Assembly: GCA_937879855.1 (NCBI GenBank)
Contig: CALFMO010000006.1
Location: forward strand, 538,918-602,917
Length of the DNA stretch: 64,000 bases
Reading direction: 5' to 3'
DNA from: an uncultured Acidobacteriaceae bacterium
GTDB taxonomy: Bacteria > Acidobacteriota > Terriglobia > Terriglobales > Acidobacteriaceae
Both the position numbers and the translations under genes were made by a program. The notes beneath the pieces are model-generated. The model was not told where the DNA came from, made no database searches, and saw only the letters and a list, made by a program, of their open reading frames with translations. Below are positions 24,982 to 34,010 of the stretch, piece after piece (position 1 is the stretch's first letter; every line of letters starts with the position of its first letter).

Positions 24982-26607
24982 TCAGGAATGATCGCCGGTA
25001 GCCGCCGCCGCGACCCAGTAGTAATCCACATTCTGCGGCTCGTAGTGACCGAGAAACGTCACGCGCCGGCCCGTTGTCCGCTTCGCGACATTTACCTTCC
25101 AGGTCGCCGGTGCGACCAGTAGATGCTCCTCTGCCGGCACACTTCCCCGCTCGTAACGGATAATCGCCCGGTTCCGATAAAACTCGAGGCCGTATTCCAT
25201 CTCGCGGGAAACTCCGTAGACTGCAAGCGGCAGGGGATGCGTTTCCACCCCGCTGATCTCCACCGCCAGCGGGCGCACGGACAGTTTCTGATCGATCGAG
25301 GCAGCCCCAAGCTTCAGGACGGCCGCTATAGACAACACCACTGGAATCAGCGTGACGAATCGCAGCATGCGCAGGCGCAAGCGGCTTACTAGCGTCAGCG
25401 CAATGGCCGCACACAACGCAAACGCAATAATGAGCGCGACAAGCGTGGGCCGCCCCGGCGGTAGCCGATGCTCGGTGACGATATAAGCGATCAGCAAAGA
25501 TGGAATGATCGGCACAGCGGCCACCAGCGCATGCAGCACCGCGAGAGCCCTCGGGACATATTGTTCATACGAACGTTGCCGGTGCAGATAATCCGCCAGC
25601 AGCGCCGCTCCCGCGGGAATCGACGGCAAGATGTAGCCGGGGAGCTTCGATTGCGAAAACGAGAAGAACACAATGGGCACGAGGAACCAACAGCAGGCAA
25701 ACATGCTGAATTGCCATTCGAGATCGGGTTCGGGAGAAACGGTCTTGCGCTCCTTCCACCAGATTCGCAGCGTCTCAACGAGCGAGACGATCACGAACAC
25801 CGTCCACGGCACCAGCGCGAGAAGTGTGACTGGCACGTAATACCAGAACGGCTGGCGGTGGTGATACAGATCAGTGGAGAAGCGGGCGAGATTGTGTTCG
25901 AGAATAAATTCGTGAAAGAATTGCGGATTCCGCATCTGCACCGCGACGTACCATGGCAACGCAATCGCGCAAAACAGCAGTATGCCAGGTAGCCAGAAGG
26001 TTCTTAAGACAATTCGAGATTCGCGCGCTGCCAGCGCGAACAGCACAATAACCGCTGCCGCCAGAAAAGGCGCCACTGGCCCCTTGGCAAGCATTCCGAG
26101 CGCCATGCAGATATAAAACAGCGCCAGATAGATTCGCTTGCCACTCTCCCGCCAGGCCCACCACGAGAGCATCCCAATCGCAAAACTCGCGGCCAGCGCC
26201 ATATCCATCGACGCGGCGCGAGCGTAGCCGACTACTCCAGCACACGAAGCCGTAATCAGTGCGGCATCCACTTCCACGCCACGGCGGAACCTGCGGAAGA
26301 AAACATAAACCGCGATCACGAGCAGCGTGCCATCAATCCCTGCCGGAATGCGCGCCGCCGCGTCGTTCACACCCAGCAGCGAATAAGCCAGCATCGCCTG
26401 CCAGTAATACAGTGGAGGCTTCTCGAGCCAGGGATTGCCGCCGAGAGTCGGGGTAATCCAGTCGCGATGATCGAGCATCTCGCGTGCCACCTGCGCATAG
26501 CGTGGCTCGTCAGCCCCGATCAGCCCGAACTGCCCCAAGCCGTAGAAAAACAAAAACGCACAGAAGCCCGCGATCAGCAAAGCATCCGTGCGCGTGCGAT
26601 TGGTCAT
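24982..26607 (-). CDS. Glycosyltransferase family 39-like (ArnT/PMT type)
   Basis: The 541-residue GT-C-fold protein has about 11-12 membrane helices. The first periplasmic loop carries the acidic motif ADEPRYAQVAREM, followed by WLEKPPLYYW, as in ArnT and related enzymes that move a sugar from a polyprenyl carrier. The start at 26607 (MTNRTR) excludes an N-terminal extension coded by heptad repeats upstream. The substrate (lipid A, polymer or protein) cannot be told. A soluble C-terminal domain of about 130 residues lies after the last helix. Confidence 0.88.
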   Translation of the reverse strand: MTNRTRTDALLIAGFCAFLFFYGLGQFGLIGADEPRYAQVAREMLDHRDWITPTLGGNPWLEKPPLYYWQAMLAYSLLGVNDAAARIPAGIDGTLLVIAVYVFFRRFRRGVEVDAALITASCAGVVGYARAASMDMALAASFAIGMLSWWAWRESGKRIYLALFYICMALGMLAKGPVAPFLAAAVIVLFALAARESRIVLRTFWLPGILLFCAIALPWYVAVQMRNPQFFHEFILEHNLARFSTDLYHHRQPFWYYVPVTLLALVPWTVFVIVSLVETLRIWWKERKTVSPEPDLEWQFSMFACCWFLVPIVFFSFSQSKLPGYILPSIPAGAALLADYLHRQRSYEQYVPRALAVLHALVAAVPIIPSLLIAYIVTEHRLPPGRPTLVALIIAFALCAAIALTLVSRLRLRMLRFVTLIPVVLSIAAVLKLGAASIDQKLSVRPLAVEISGVETHPLPLAVYGVSREMEYGLEFYRNRAIIRYERGSVPAEEHLLVAPATWKVNVAKRTTGRRVTFLGHYEPQNVDYYWVAAAATGDHS

Positions 26608-26613
26608 CGGGAA

Positions 26614-26698
26614 ATTGATGATTGCTGATTGTTGATTGAAAAAAGCTAGCAATCCGGCAAGCTCTTTAATCAGCAATCAAAAATCAAGAATCAAAAAT
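26614..26698. repeat. Heptad inverted-arm spacer, ATTG family
   Basis: The left arm is ATTGATG, ATTGCTG, ATTGTTG, ATTGAAA; a unique 26-base centre follows; the right arm is made of NNAATCA words (GCAATCA, AAAATCA, AGAATCA). It fills the whole gap between the glycosyltransferase and nrnA genes. Confidence 0.9.
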
Positions 26699-26704
26699 GT
26701 TTCT

Positions 26705-27673
26705 CTATTGTACGGAAGGTCCGCGTCGAATCTGGGAAAGCACTTGGCGCACGGCTTCGGCGAGTGGCCCATCGACCGAGCAACCGCTGGCGCATTCGTG
26801 GCCTCCGCCACCGAAGCTTTCGGCAATGTGGGCGACGTCTAGTTTTCCTTTGCTGCGCAGGCTCACGCGGAATCGCCCATCCGCTAACTCGCGGAAAAAT
26901 GCCGCGACCTCAACGCCACCGATGGAGAGAACGTAGTTCACTAGTCCCTCACAATCTTCTTCAATGGCGCCGCAACGCTCCATCTGCTTCTGCGTTACCC
27001 ACGCATATGCCAGGTGACCTTCCGCAGCCAGGCTGCGAAGCGCTTCGCCTAGCAGGCGGATTTTGGCGACGGAATGTGCGAAATAAATTCCGCGCGCGCA
27101 GTGCGCCGGATCCGCTCCCGCCAATACCAACTCACGCGCCAGCGCGAACGTATTCTCGTTGGTGCCTTGAAACATGAACGAACCGGTGTCGGTCATCAGC
27201 GCCGTGTAAAGGCAGGTCGCAACCTCGGCGGAAAATTTCACACCCGCTTCCCGCGCCAGGCGAAACACCATTTCCGCCGTAGCTACGGCGTGGGGATCGA
27301 TCCAATTTACATGGGCGAAGGGACGCCCGCTGACGTGATGATCGATGCTGATCAGGAACCGATTCTCCAATCCTTCGAGCCGCGTCCGGTGAATGCTGTC
27401 ACATTCCAGAATGATGGCCGAATCGTAACTGCCCATCACCTGACTGGATTGCACCACCTGGTCGGCGAATGGAAGCGACCGGTAGACGCGCGGAACGCCA
27501 TCGTGCAGCACCACGTCCGCATGCTTGCCCATGGCGCGGAGAATCTGGCAGCAGGCCAGCGCGGACCCGACGGCGTCGCCATCGGGGCGGGCGTGCGACG
27601 TCAGCACGAATCGTTCGTGCTGTCCGATCTGCCGGAGCACGTCCCCGAGCACGTCACTATGCCGTTTTTCCAC
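26705..27673 (-). CDS. nrnA: NrnA-like DHH phosphoesterase (nanoRNase/pAp phosphatase)
   Basis: The 322-residue protein carries the DHH-domain motifs SHARPDGDAVGS (residues 25-36), an internal DHH (IDHHVSG) and the C-terminal DHHA1 motif FGGGGHECASG. Family members degrade RNA oligos of 2-5 nt and dephosphorylate pAp. The start GTG at 27673 overlaps the rbfA stop by 17 bases. The order rimP-nusA-infB-ylxP-rbfA-nrnA is a conserved translation cluster. The exact substrate preference is inferred from the family. Confidence 0.92.
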   Translation of the reverse strand: MEKRHSDVLGDVLRQIGQHERFVLTSHARPDGDAVGSALACCQILRAMGKHADVVLHDGVPRVYRSLPFADQVVQSSQVMGSYDSAIILECDSIHRTRLEGLENRFLISIDHHVSGRPFAHVNWIDPHAVATAEMVFRLAREAGVKFSAEVATCLYTALMTDTGSFMFQGTNENTFALARELVLAGADPAHCARGIYFAHSVAKIRLLGEALRSLAAEGHLAYAWVTQKQMERCGAIEEDCEGLVNYVLSIGGVEVAAFFRELADGRFRVSLRSKGKLDVAHIAESFGGGGHECASGCSVDGPLAEAVRQVLSQIRRGPSVQ

Positions 27674-28049
27674 CGCTGTCCTTCTGCGCCTTCGTTCTCT
27701 TCTTGGCCCGTGCCAATAGTTCTTCCACTCGCGCCTTTTCCTGTTCCGCGCGATCCAGTCGGAAATACAACTCGGGCGCGCGCCTCAGGTGCAAGCGCTC
27801 CACCAGTTCATGCCGGATGTATTCGCGCGCCGCCTCCAACCCTTCCAAGCTCTGGTCCGCATCCTCGTCGTCGCCTTCCACGTTGACCCAGACCTGCGCC
27901 GACCGGCCGTCGTCGGCGATATGCACAGCCGTCACGCTCACCAGTCCAATGCGCGGATCGGCCAGTTCCCCTTCGACCAGCGTTTCGATTTCCTCGCGCA
28001 GAGCCTCGCCGACCCGCCCGCGATGGTATTTCAGCCCACGCTTCTCCAC
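27657..28049 (-). CDS. rbfA: Ribosome-binding factor A
   Basis: The 130-residue KH-type protein matures the 5' end of 16S rRNA in the 30S subunit. Family motifs include RVGEALREEIETLVEGELADPRIG and the later SVTAVHIADD (type-specific beta strand). The GTG start at 28049 was chosen: it gives the usual N-terminus, and AGAGG lies 10 bases upstream. The longer ORF up to 28148 adds an unrelated stretch. The C-terminus is rich in Lys and Ala. Confidence 0.93.
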   Translation of the reverse strand: MEKRGLKYHRGRVGEALREEIETLVEGELADPRIGLVSVTAVHIADDGRSAQVWVNVEGDDEDADQSLEGLEAAREYIRHELVERLHLRRAPELYFRLDRAEQEKARVEELLARAKKRTKAQKDSGGKTA

Positions 28050-28185
28050 GGCCAAACACCTCTCAGGTAAAACGCATGAGAATATCAGAAAATCGGGCTC
28101 AAGTGTGTGATCTGGAATCGCTATTGTCTCGCGACCTGGCGACCGCAAGATAAGTACGGAGGTAACAATATGTTAGAGGTGACGC

Positions 28186-28258
28186 GTCGTCGGTCGTTGG
28201 TCGTTGAAAAAAACTTCGCCGGACGCTCTTCCAACGACGAACGACAAGCGACCAACGA
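28186..28258. repeat. Heptad inverted-arm spacer, GTCGT family
   Basis: The left arm is GTCGTCG, GTCGTTG, GTCGTTG; the right arm is CCAACGA, CGAACGA, CAAGCGA, CCAACGA. The arms are complementary around a 24-base centre, between rbfA and ylxP. Confidence 0.93.
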
Positions 28259-28263
28259 CAGTT

Positions 28264-28551
28264 CTAGAAATATTCCACGAACGAATCCGCGATTTCCGCC
28301 CCGTGGTTATTGGCGATGCGAGTGGCAGCACGCTCCACGTTCTTGATCAGCCCGTCAAGGTAGTCGCGCGAATTGGAAATGCTGACCACGCCAATGGTGG
28401 CGCGGTTCCAGAGTTCCCCGGCATCGAGCTCGGCCACCGAAACGTTGAAGCTGGTCCGCAGCCGGTCTTTCAAACTGCGCACAACTTGCCGCCGATCTTT
28501 AATCGATTGCGCAGCTTCGATGTGGAGTTCGAGGGTGAGAAAAGCGATCAT
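28264..28551 (-). CDS. ylxP: YlxP-like DUF503 protein
   Basis: The 95-residue protein has the DUF503 pattern MIAFLTLELHI, then SIKDRRQVVRSLKDRLR and a C-terminal IGVVSISNS region. The family is small, cytoplasmic and nearly always next to infB and rbfA. A role in ribosome assembly has been suggested, but the mechanism is unknown. Heptad spacers flank it on both sides, so it is not translationally coupled here as it is elsewhere. Confidence 0.9.
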   Translation of the reverse strand: MIAFLTLELHIEAAQSIKDRRQVVRSLKDRLRTSFNVSVAELDAGELWNRATIGVVSISNSRDYLDGLIKNVERAATRIANNHGAEIADSFVEYF

Positions 28552-28554
28552 GCA

Positions 28555-28638
28555 GTCGGTCGCCGGTCGTTAGTCGCTGGCAAACCCATTCGACTCACGG
28601 TTCCTGGCGAACGACCAGCGACACACGACTAACGACGG
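28555..28638. repeat. Heptad inverted-arm spacer, GTCGT family
   Basis: Left words are GTCGGTC, GCCGGTC, GTTAGTC; right words are inverted (CGAACGA, CCAGCGA, CTAACGA type). It covers the entire ylxP-infB gap. Confidence 0.88.
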
Positions 28639-28641
28639 TTC

Positions 28642-31506
28642 TTACGCCATTGCTTCCGCTGCGATCCGCTCGGTGGCAAAGGCTTCGATCACGTCGTGCG
28701 CTTTGATGTCGCCATAGTTCGCGATCGAAATGCCGCACTCCATGCCGTTGGTGACTTCCTTGGCATCGTCCTTGAAGCGGCGCAACGATCCAACCTTGCC
28801 TTTGAACACGACCACGTTGTCGCGTAGCAGCCGAACTTCGGAGTCACGTTTGATCAGCCCATCGATCACGCGGCAACCCGCAACGGTTCCAACCTTCGGG
28901 ATGCGGAAGGTTTCGAGCACTTCGGCGCGACCCTGATACGTTTCCTTGATGGTCGGTTCGAGCAGGCCGGTCATGGCGCGCTTGATCTCGTCCTGCAGTT
29001 CATAAATGATCGAGTGCAGACGGATGTCGACTTCTTCTTGCTCCGCCAGTTCCTGCGCCTTGCGCTCCGGCCGCACGTTGAAGCCGATGATGATGGCATT
29101 CGACGCCGAGGCGAGCAGCACATCGGTTTCGGTAATCGCGCCCACGCCCGAGCGCAGCAGTTTCAGCCGCACCTTCTCGTTCGAAAGTTTAGTAAGCAGA
29201 TCGCTGAGTACTTCCACCGAGCCCTGCACATCGCCCTTCAGAATGATGTTCAGTTCCTTAGTCCCGGCGGTCTTGATCTGCTCGGCCAGTCCTTCCAGCG
29301 ACACGCGCGAACTCTTGGCCAGCGCGGCCTCGCGCGCCTTCTGCTCGCGATATTCGGAGATGCCCCGCGCCTTATCGCGGTCCGCAACCACCACGAATTG
29401 ATCTCCAGCCTGCGGTAAACCTTCCATGCCCAGAATTTCAACTGGCGTTGACGGCGGCGCGGACTGTAGCGCCGCCCCGCGATCGTCGAACATCGCGCGG
29501 ATTTTTCCGTACACGTTGCCCACCACGAAGTTATCTCCAGCAACCAGCGTGCCGTTCTGCACCAGCACCGTGGCCACCGGTCCACGTCCGCGATCGAGCT
29601 TCGCTTCCAATACCACACCAGTCGCAGCGCGTTCGGGAGTCGCCTTCAACTCCGCCAAGTCGGCAACCAGGCAAATCATTTCCATCAGCAAGTTCAGGTT
29701 CGTTTTCTTTTTCGCCGAAACGTCAACGAATACGATCTTACCGCCCCACTCTTCCGGTACCAGCCCGCGATCGGCAAGTTGCTTCTTCACGCGATCGGGC
29801 ATCGCGTCCGGCTTGTCGATTTTGTTTACCGCGACGATGATTGGAACTTCGGCGGCGTGGGCGTGATCGATCGCTTCCACAGTCTGCGGCATCACGCCAT
29901 CATCGGCCGCCACTACGAGCACAACGATATCGGTGGCCTTCGCGCCGCGCGACCGCATGCGGGTAAACGCTTCGTGACCAGGTGTGTCGAGGAATACGAT
30001 TTCGCGCCCGTACGCCGGAGATTCCTTATCGGTAATTCGAACTTTGTAGGCGCCGATGTGCTGCGTAATGCCTCCAGCTTCGCCTTCCGCCACGCTGGTC
30101 TCGCGAATCGAATCCAGCAGCGTTGTCTTCCCGTGGTCGACGTGACCCATGATCGTGACCACTGGCGGGCGCGGCGTAACTTCCACGGCGGACTCTTCTC
30201 CGCTTGCGGCTGAAGCTGCGTCGATATCTTTGGAAGCCTGCTCTTCGAACGTGATCACGTTCGTCTCAGCGCCGAAGAAGCGAGCCATTTCGCTCGCCAG
30301 TTCGGCATCGAGTGTCTGATTAATAGTTGCGAATACACCGCGACCGAGCAGGCGCGAGATCAAATCTTTGGCGCGAATGTCGAGCTTCTCCGCCAGATCC
30401 TTGACGCTGATGCCTTCTGTGATGGTGATGTTGCGCGTAATGGGCATCGGCTCGTTCGACACCACCAAACGCGGCGGTGGTGTGTAGCCCTTCATCGGGC
30501 CTTCTTTTACACCACGTGGAACATAGCGCTGGCCCGGCCGGCGCGCAGGAGCGCCTGGACGGCTTCCAGGACGAACCGGTCCGGGAGGCGGCAGCCCAGG
30601 TCCAACACCCAGGGGACGCGCACCCGCAGGTGCGGACCGCGTAGGGTGCATGGGACGGCGCTCACCGGGACGCAACGGACGCGGCGGACCTCCGCCGGGA
30701 ACCGTCGGTCGCGGACGTTGAAAGATTGGCTGGCCTGGCACGGGACGCCCGGGCGCGGGACGCATCGTCCCTGCAGGCGCGCCGGCCTGTGCAACCGGAG
30801 CGGCTGGCCTGGGCGGCGGAGCTTTGTACACCGGACGCGGTCCAGTCTGCGGAACAATCATTCGCGGAGCCGGAGGCTGCGCAGATGCCGCATTAGCCGG
30901 AGGCGCAGGCGGACGCGGCGCAGCTGCCGGAGGCTGAGGTGAGGCAGACGCTGTAACCGGAGGCGCTGGCGGTGCCGCAGCAACGGGAGGCGGCGCTACG
31001 GGACGCGGCGGGGCTGGAGGAACTTGTACCGCAGCCGGAGGCGCTGGCGGCTTCTCTGCAACGGGTGCAACCACTTCGGGTCGCGCAGCCGGAGTTGGCG
31101 CTGCAGGAGTCGGAGGCGCAGCCGGAGGTGGCGTTGGTCTGGCCACGGGCGGCGCTGCCACGGGCTTTGCAGCGACAGGAGGCGCTGGAGGCCGAACTGG
31201 CGCCGCGGCGGCTTCCTTCTTCTGCGTGATGGCTTTCAGCACATCGCCCGGGCGGGAGATGTGAGACAAATCGATCTTGGTCTTGATTTCTTCTTCGCCG
31301 CGCAACGGGCGCGCGGACCGGGCAGACGCCGACTGCGCTTCGGACGAGCCGCGGATGTGGGCCCGGACTTTTTCCGCTTCATGTTCCTCGAGCGAACTGG
31401 AATGGGTCTTCTTCTCCGTCACCCCGACGATCGGTAGAGCGTCGAGAATGGCTTTACTTTTGACTTCCAGCTCCCTGGCGAGATCGTTGATTCGAACCTT
31501 GCTCAT
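28642..31506 (-). CDS. infB: Translation initiation factor IF-2
   Basis: The 954-residue GTPase brings initiator tRNA to the 30S subunit. The N-terminal IF2N-like part (RINDLARELEVKSKAILDAL) is followed by about 230 residues of Ala/Pro/Arg-rich linker, then a second IF2N domain (ISVKDLAEKLDIRAKDLISR). The G domain has G1 GHVDHGKTT, DTPGH and NKIDKPDA, and domains II-IV follow. The long low-complexity linker is typical of GC-rich Acidobacteriota and Myxococcota. A short 118-bp gap separates it from nusA. Confidence 0.97.
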   Translation of the reverse strand: MSKVRINDLARELEVKSKAILDALPIVGVTEKKTHSSSLEEHEAEKVRAHIRGSSEAQSASARSARPLRGEEEIKTKIDLSHISRPGDVLKAITQKKEAAAAPVRPPAPPVAAKPVAAPPVARPTPPPAAPPTPAAPTPAARPEVVAPVAEKPPAPPAAVQVPPAPPRPVAPPPVAAAPPAPPVTASASPQPPAAAPRPPAPPANAASAQPPAPRMIVPQTGPRPVYKAPPPRPAAPVAQAGAPAGTMRPAPGRPVPGQPIFQRPRPTVPGGGPPRPLRPGERRPMHPTRSAPAGARPLGVGPGLPPPGPVRPGSRPGAPARRPGQRYVPRGVKEGPMKGYTPPPRLVVSNEPMPITRNITITEGISVKDLAEKLDIRAKDLISRLLGRGVFATINQTLDAELASEMARFFGAETNVITFEEQASKDIDAASAASGEESAVEVTPRPPVVTIMGHVDHGKTTLLDSIRETSVAEGEAGGITQHIGAYKVRITDKESPAYGREIVFLDTPGHEAFTRMRSRGAKATDIVVLVVAADDGVMPQTVEAIDHAHAAEVPIIVAVNKIDKPDAMPDRVKKQLADRGLVPEEWGGKIVFVDVSAKKKTNLNLLMEMICLVADLAELKATPERAATGVVLEAKLDRGRGPVATVLVQNGTLVAGDNFVVGNVYGKIRAMFDDRGAALQSAPPSTPVEILGMEGLPQAGDQFVVVADRDKARGISEYREQKAREAALAKSSRVSLEGLAEQIKTAGTKELNIILKGDVQGSVEVLSDLLTKLSNEKVRLKLLRSGVGAITETDVLLASASNAIIIGFNVRPERKAQELAEQEEVDIRLHSIIYELQDEIKRAMTGLLEPTIKETYQGRAEVLETFRIPKVGTVAGCRVIDGLIKRDSEVRLLRDNVVVFKGKVGSLRRFKDDAKEVTNGMECGISIANYGDIKAHDVIEAFATERIAAEAMA

Positions 31507-31624
31507 CCGGCCTTTCTTGTGCCCCGCGTTGCGCTTAAGTCTTCATTGCATCCTCACGGAGTCAGCGTATTGCACTCGCACGCCATCGCAAGATGGCCGC
31601 GAGTGCCATTGTTCTCAAGTAATG

Positions 31625-33127
31625 CTATTCAGTTTTTTCCGAAGCGGAGCCGTCTTCTGGCCCGCGCTCTTCTTGTTCTTCCGAGGCGGCTTCGGCTTCC
31701 GCCGTCGCCTCAGGAGCCGCCGCCTCTTCTTCCGCGGCAACTTCGCCAGACGCCGCTTCAGCGGCCGCTTCCGGCGCAACTTCCTCGCCGACAACTTCCT
31801 CTTGCGCGCTCACGCCCTCCGCCGCTACTTCCCCTTCGGCGGCGCCCGCCTCCAGGCTCGCAAAGTAATTATTCACCGCGAGACTGATTTTTTCCACCGT
31901 TTTAGGGCCAATGCCCTCGATGGCTTCCAGTTGTTCCGGCGTCATATCGGCGAGCGCTTCCACAGTGGTCACGCCCGCGGCGCTAAGTTTTTCCACCAAC
32001 CCCTCGCCCAACCCAGTCACATTTTCCAGCGGAGTCGAGGCTTGCGGAGCCATCGCGGCCATCTGCAACTCGACTTCCTGGCGCTTCTCTTCCTCACTCT
32101 TGATGTCGATCTTCCAGCCGAGCAACTTCGCCGCCAGCCGAACGTTCTGCCCCTTCTTGCCAATGGCAAGCGAGAGCTGGCTGTCGTCGACCACCACTTC
32201 CAGATGCTTATCCGCGCTGTCGACTACTGTCACGCGGCTCACCTTCGCGGGCTGCAGCGCTTTTTCAGCGAAGGTCACCGCATCTTCGTGATACTCGATG
32301 ATGTCGATCTTCTCCCCGCGCAATTCGCGGATGATCGACTGCACGCGCATCCCCTTCATGCCGACGCAAGCTCCCACCGCGTCCACGTCTTTGTCCTTGG
32401 ACATGACCGCGATCTTCGTGCGCTCGCCGGCCTCCCGCGCAATTGCCCGGATCACAACTGTGCCATCGTAAATTTCCGGAACTTCTGTCTGGAACAAATG
32501 CTGCACCAGCTCCGGCGCGGCGCGCGAAGCCACGACGCCCGGGCCTTTCGAAGCCCGCTCCACTCGCGCAATCACCACCCGCACCCGTTCGCCGATAGCA
32601 AACGATTCCAGCCGCGACTGTTCCTTGCGCGGCATTCGAGCTTCCGCCTTGCCGATATCGAAAATCACATCGGGGCCTTCGACGCGCTTCACCGTGGCAT
32701 TGACGATTTCTCCCACGCGCCCGATGTATTCGTTGTAAACAGTGTCGCGCTCGGCTTCGCGCACCTTCTGGAAAATCACCTGCTTCGCCAGTTGCGCGGC
32801 AATGCGTCCCAGAATGCCTTCAGTCACTTTCGGAATCTGCAGTTCCCCGCCGACCTCGAGCGCCGGATCGACCTTGCGCGCATCTTCCAGCGTGATCTGC
32901 AGGTTCGGATCTTCCACCTGCTCCGGCGTCTCCACCACGGTCTTCACCGCAAAAGCATTGATCTTGCCGGTTTCCTTATCGAGCTTGGCGCGCAGATTTT
33001 CCTGCGACTTGTAGTACTTGCGCGTGGCCATAACAATGGCGTCTTCCACCGCGCTGACCACAATCTGCGGATCAATGCCTTTTTCCCGGCTCAGTGCGTC
33101 GATCGTGTTGTAAAGCTCGCTAGCCAT
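31625..33127 (-). CDS. nusA: Transcription termination/antitermination factor NusA
   Basis: The 500-residue protein has an N-terminal RNA polymerase binding domain, an S1 domain (GEIVNATVKRVEGPDVIFDIG), two KH domains (GACVGMKGMRVQSIIRELRG) and a C-terminal helix-hairpin-helix region (EALADMTPEQLEAIEGIGPKT). About 80 residues then follow that are almost purely Ala and Glu. This acidic tail goes beyond standard NusA. NusA controls pausing and intrinsic termination, which is relevant to the terminator-like leader before rimP in the same operon. Confidence 0.97.
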   Translation of the reverse strand: MASELYNTIDALSREKGIDPQIVVSAVEDAIVMATRKYYKSQENLRAKLDKETGKINAFAVKTVVETPEQVEDPNLQITLEDARKVDPALEVGGELQIPKVTEGILGRIAAQLAKQVIFQKVREAERDTVYNEYIGRVGEIVNATVKRVEGPDVIFDIGKAEARMPRKEQSRLESFAIGERVRVVIARVERASKGPGVVASRAAPELVQHLFQTEVPEIYDGTVVIRAIAREAGERTKIAVMSKDKDVDAVGACVGMKGMRVQSIIRELRGEKIDIIEYHEDAVTFAEKALQPAKVSRVTVVDSADKHLEVVVDDSQLSLAIGKKGQNVRLAAKLLGWKIDIKSEEEKRQEVELQMAAMAPQASTPLENVTGLGEGLVEKLSAAGVTTVEALADMTPEQLEAIEGIGPKTVEKISLAVNNYFASLEAGAAEGEVAAEGVSAQEEVVGEEVAPEAAAEAASGEVAAEEEAAAPEATAEAEAASEEQEERGPEDGSASEKTE

Positions 33128-33132
33128 AAAAG

Positions 33133-33218
33133 TCAGTGTCCAGTTGCCAGTTGCCAGTGTCTGGTCTCAGCGGAACCTTAGAGGCTGTTGCTGACCACTA
33201 ATCACTGACCACTGGCCA
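33133..33218. repeat. Heptad inverted-arm spacer, CAGTG family
   Basis: Left: CAGTGTC, CAGTTGC, CAGTTGC, CAGTGTC. Right: TGACCAC, TAATCAC, TGACCAC, TGGCCAC. It lies between nusA and rimP. Confidence 0.93.
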
Positions 33219-33223
33219 CTTTC

Positions 33224-33742
33224 TTAAATCTCCGGTACCAGATTTGCCTTCTCCACGTTGGCGAAATCAATCTCAATCTTCTCGCCGGCTGCCGTGCCCA
33301 TTTTCTTTCGCGACTTGTGGCTGGCTACGCTTAGATCGAGTTTCAGCCGGCCGTCCTGAAAACTTTCCAACCGTCCTTCGAAATGGCGGTTATTGTTCAC
33401 CGGCTGCCGGGTCGTCAACTTCATGCGGCTTCCGGTGAACCGGGTGAAGTCCGCCGCCTTGATCAATTTCCGATCCAGCCCCGGGGACGAAACTTCCAGC
33501 GTGTACGACCCCGGCATCACATCTTCCACATCCAAGATCGTGCCAAACTCGCGGCTGAAGTTCGCACAGTCCTCGTGCGTAACCCCTGCTAGCGGATCGG
33601 TCCCCGCCGCAGGCTTGTCGAGAAATACCCGCAACATGCGCGCCTTGCCACCGCCGAGAAACTCGATTTCCACGATCTCGAGCCCGCTGGAGGCCGCTAC
33701 CCGCTCCGCGATTTCCCGCACACGTTCAACGTCAAGCGCCAT
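33224..33742 (-). CDS. rimP: Ribosome maturation factor RimP
   Basis: The 172-residue protein has the RimP N-terminal alpha-beta domain (VREIAERVAASSGLEIVEIE) and the motif YTLEVSSPGLDRKL before the C-terminal SH3-like domain. It assists late 30S assembly. It is the first gene of the rimP-nusA-infB operon. A good sigma-70 promoter and a terminator-like hairpin occupy its 110-nt leader, so expression may be attenuated. Confidence 0.95.
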   Translation of the reverse strand: MALDVERVREIAERVAASSGLEIVEIEFLGGGKARMLRVFLDKPAAGTDPLAGVTHEDCANFSREFGTILDVEDVMPGSYTLEVSSPGLDRKLIKAADFTRFTGSRMKLTTRQPVNNNRHFEGRLESFQDGRLKLDLSVASHKSRKKMGTAAGEKIEIDFANVEKANLVPEI

Positions 33743-33770
33743 GAATCCAATGACTTACTGGCGGATGGCA

Positions 33771-33846
33771 GCACACCGAAGGGCTCCAACGAAAAAGTGG
33801 GCTTGCGCCCACTGGTGTGCTTCGCCAAAAGCCGGTACACAGCAGT
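33771..33846 (-). promoter_or_regulatory. Leader with terminator-like hairpin before rimP (attenuator candidate)
   Basis: In the minus-strand transcript, AGTGGGC-GCAA-GCCCACT followed by TTTT (33796-33813 plus the following bases) is a normal intrinsic terminator. It is nested inside a second pairing, GCACACC (33814-33820) with GGTGTGC (33771-33777). An upstream segment (33837-33846) could pair with the first of these arms and with the 5' base of the terminator. Mutually exclusive structures are thus possible. No other minus-strand gene lies upstream that would need a terminator here. Confidence 0.55.
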
Positions 33847-33858
33847 TCTCGAATTCCT

Positions 33859-33887
33859 AATATACGCCCCTAGTGATTAAAAGACAA
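33859..33887 (-). promoter_or_regulatory. Sigma-70 promoter of the rimP-nusA-infB operon
   Basis: Minus strand: TTGTCT (33887-33882), 17-bp spacer, TATATT (33864-33859). The start point is predicted near 33852, about 110 nt before the rimP ATG. Confidence 0.65.
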
Positions 33888-34010
33888 ACCGCTCGAAGCC
33901 GTGAAGAAAGGGGGTTGAGCGCTATCGGTGATGGCAACAGTTACCGATGTTACGTGCCTGCGACCCCGAAAAGTGTGACCATCGAGTGGATCGTCGCTTA
34001 AGCTCACCTT

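Noticed and set aside
31277..33181. 634-codon open frame on the plus strand
   Set aside because: It lies antisense to nusA and the start of infB; its length follows from the codon bias of GC-rich genes, and the translation has no family features.
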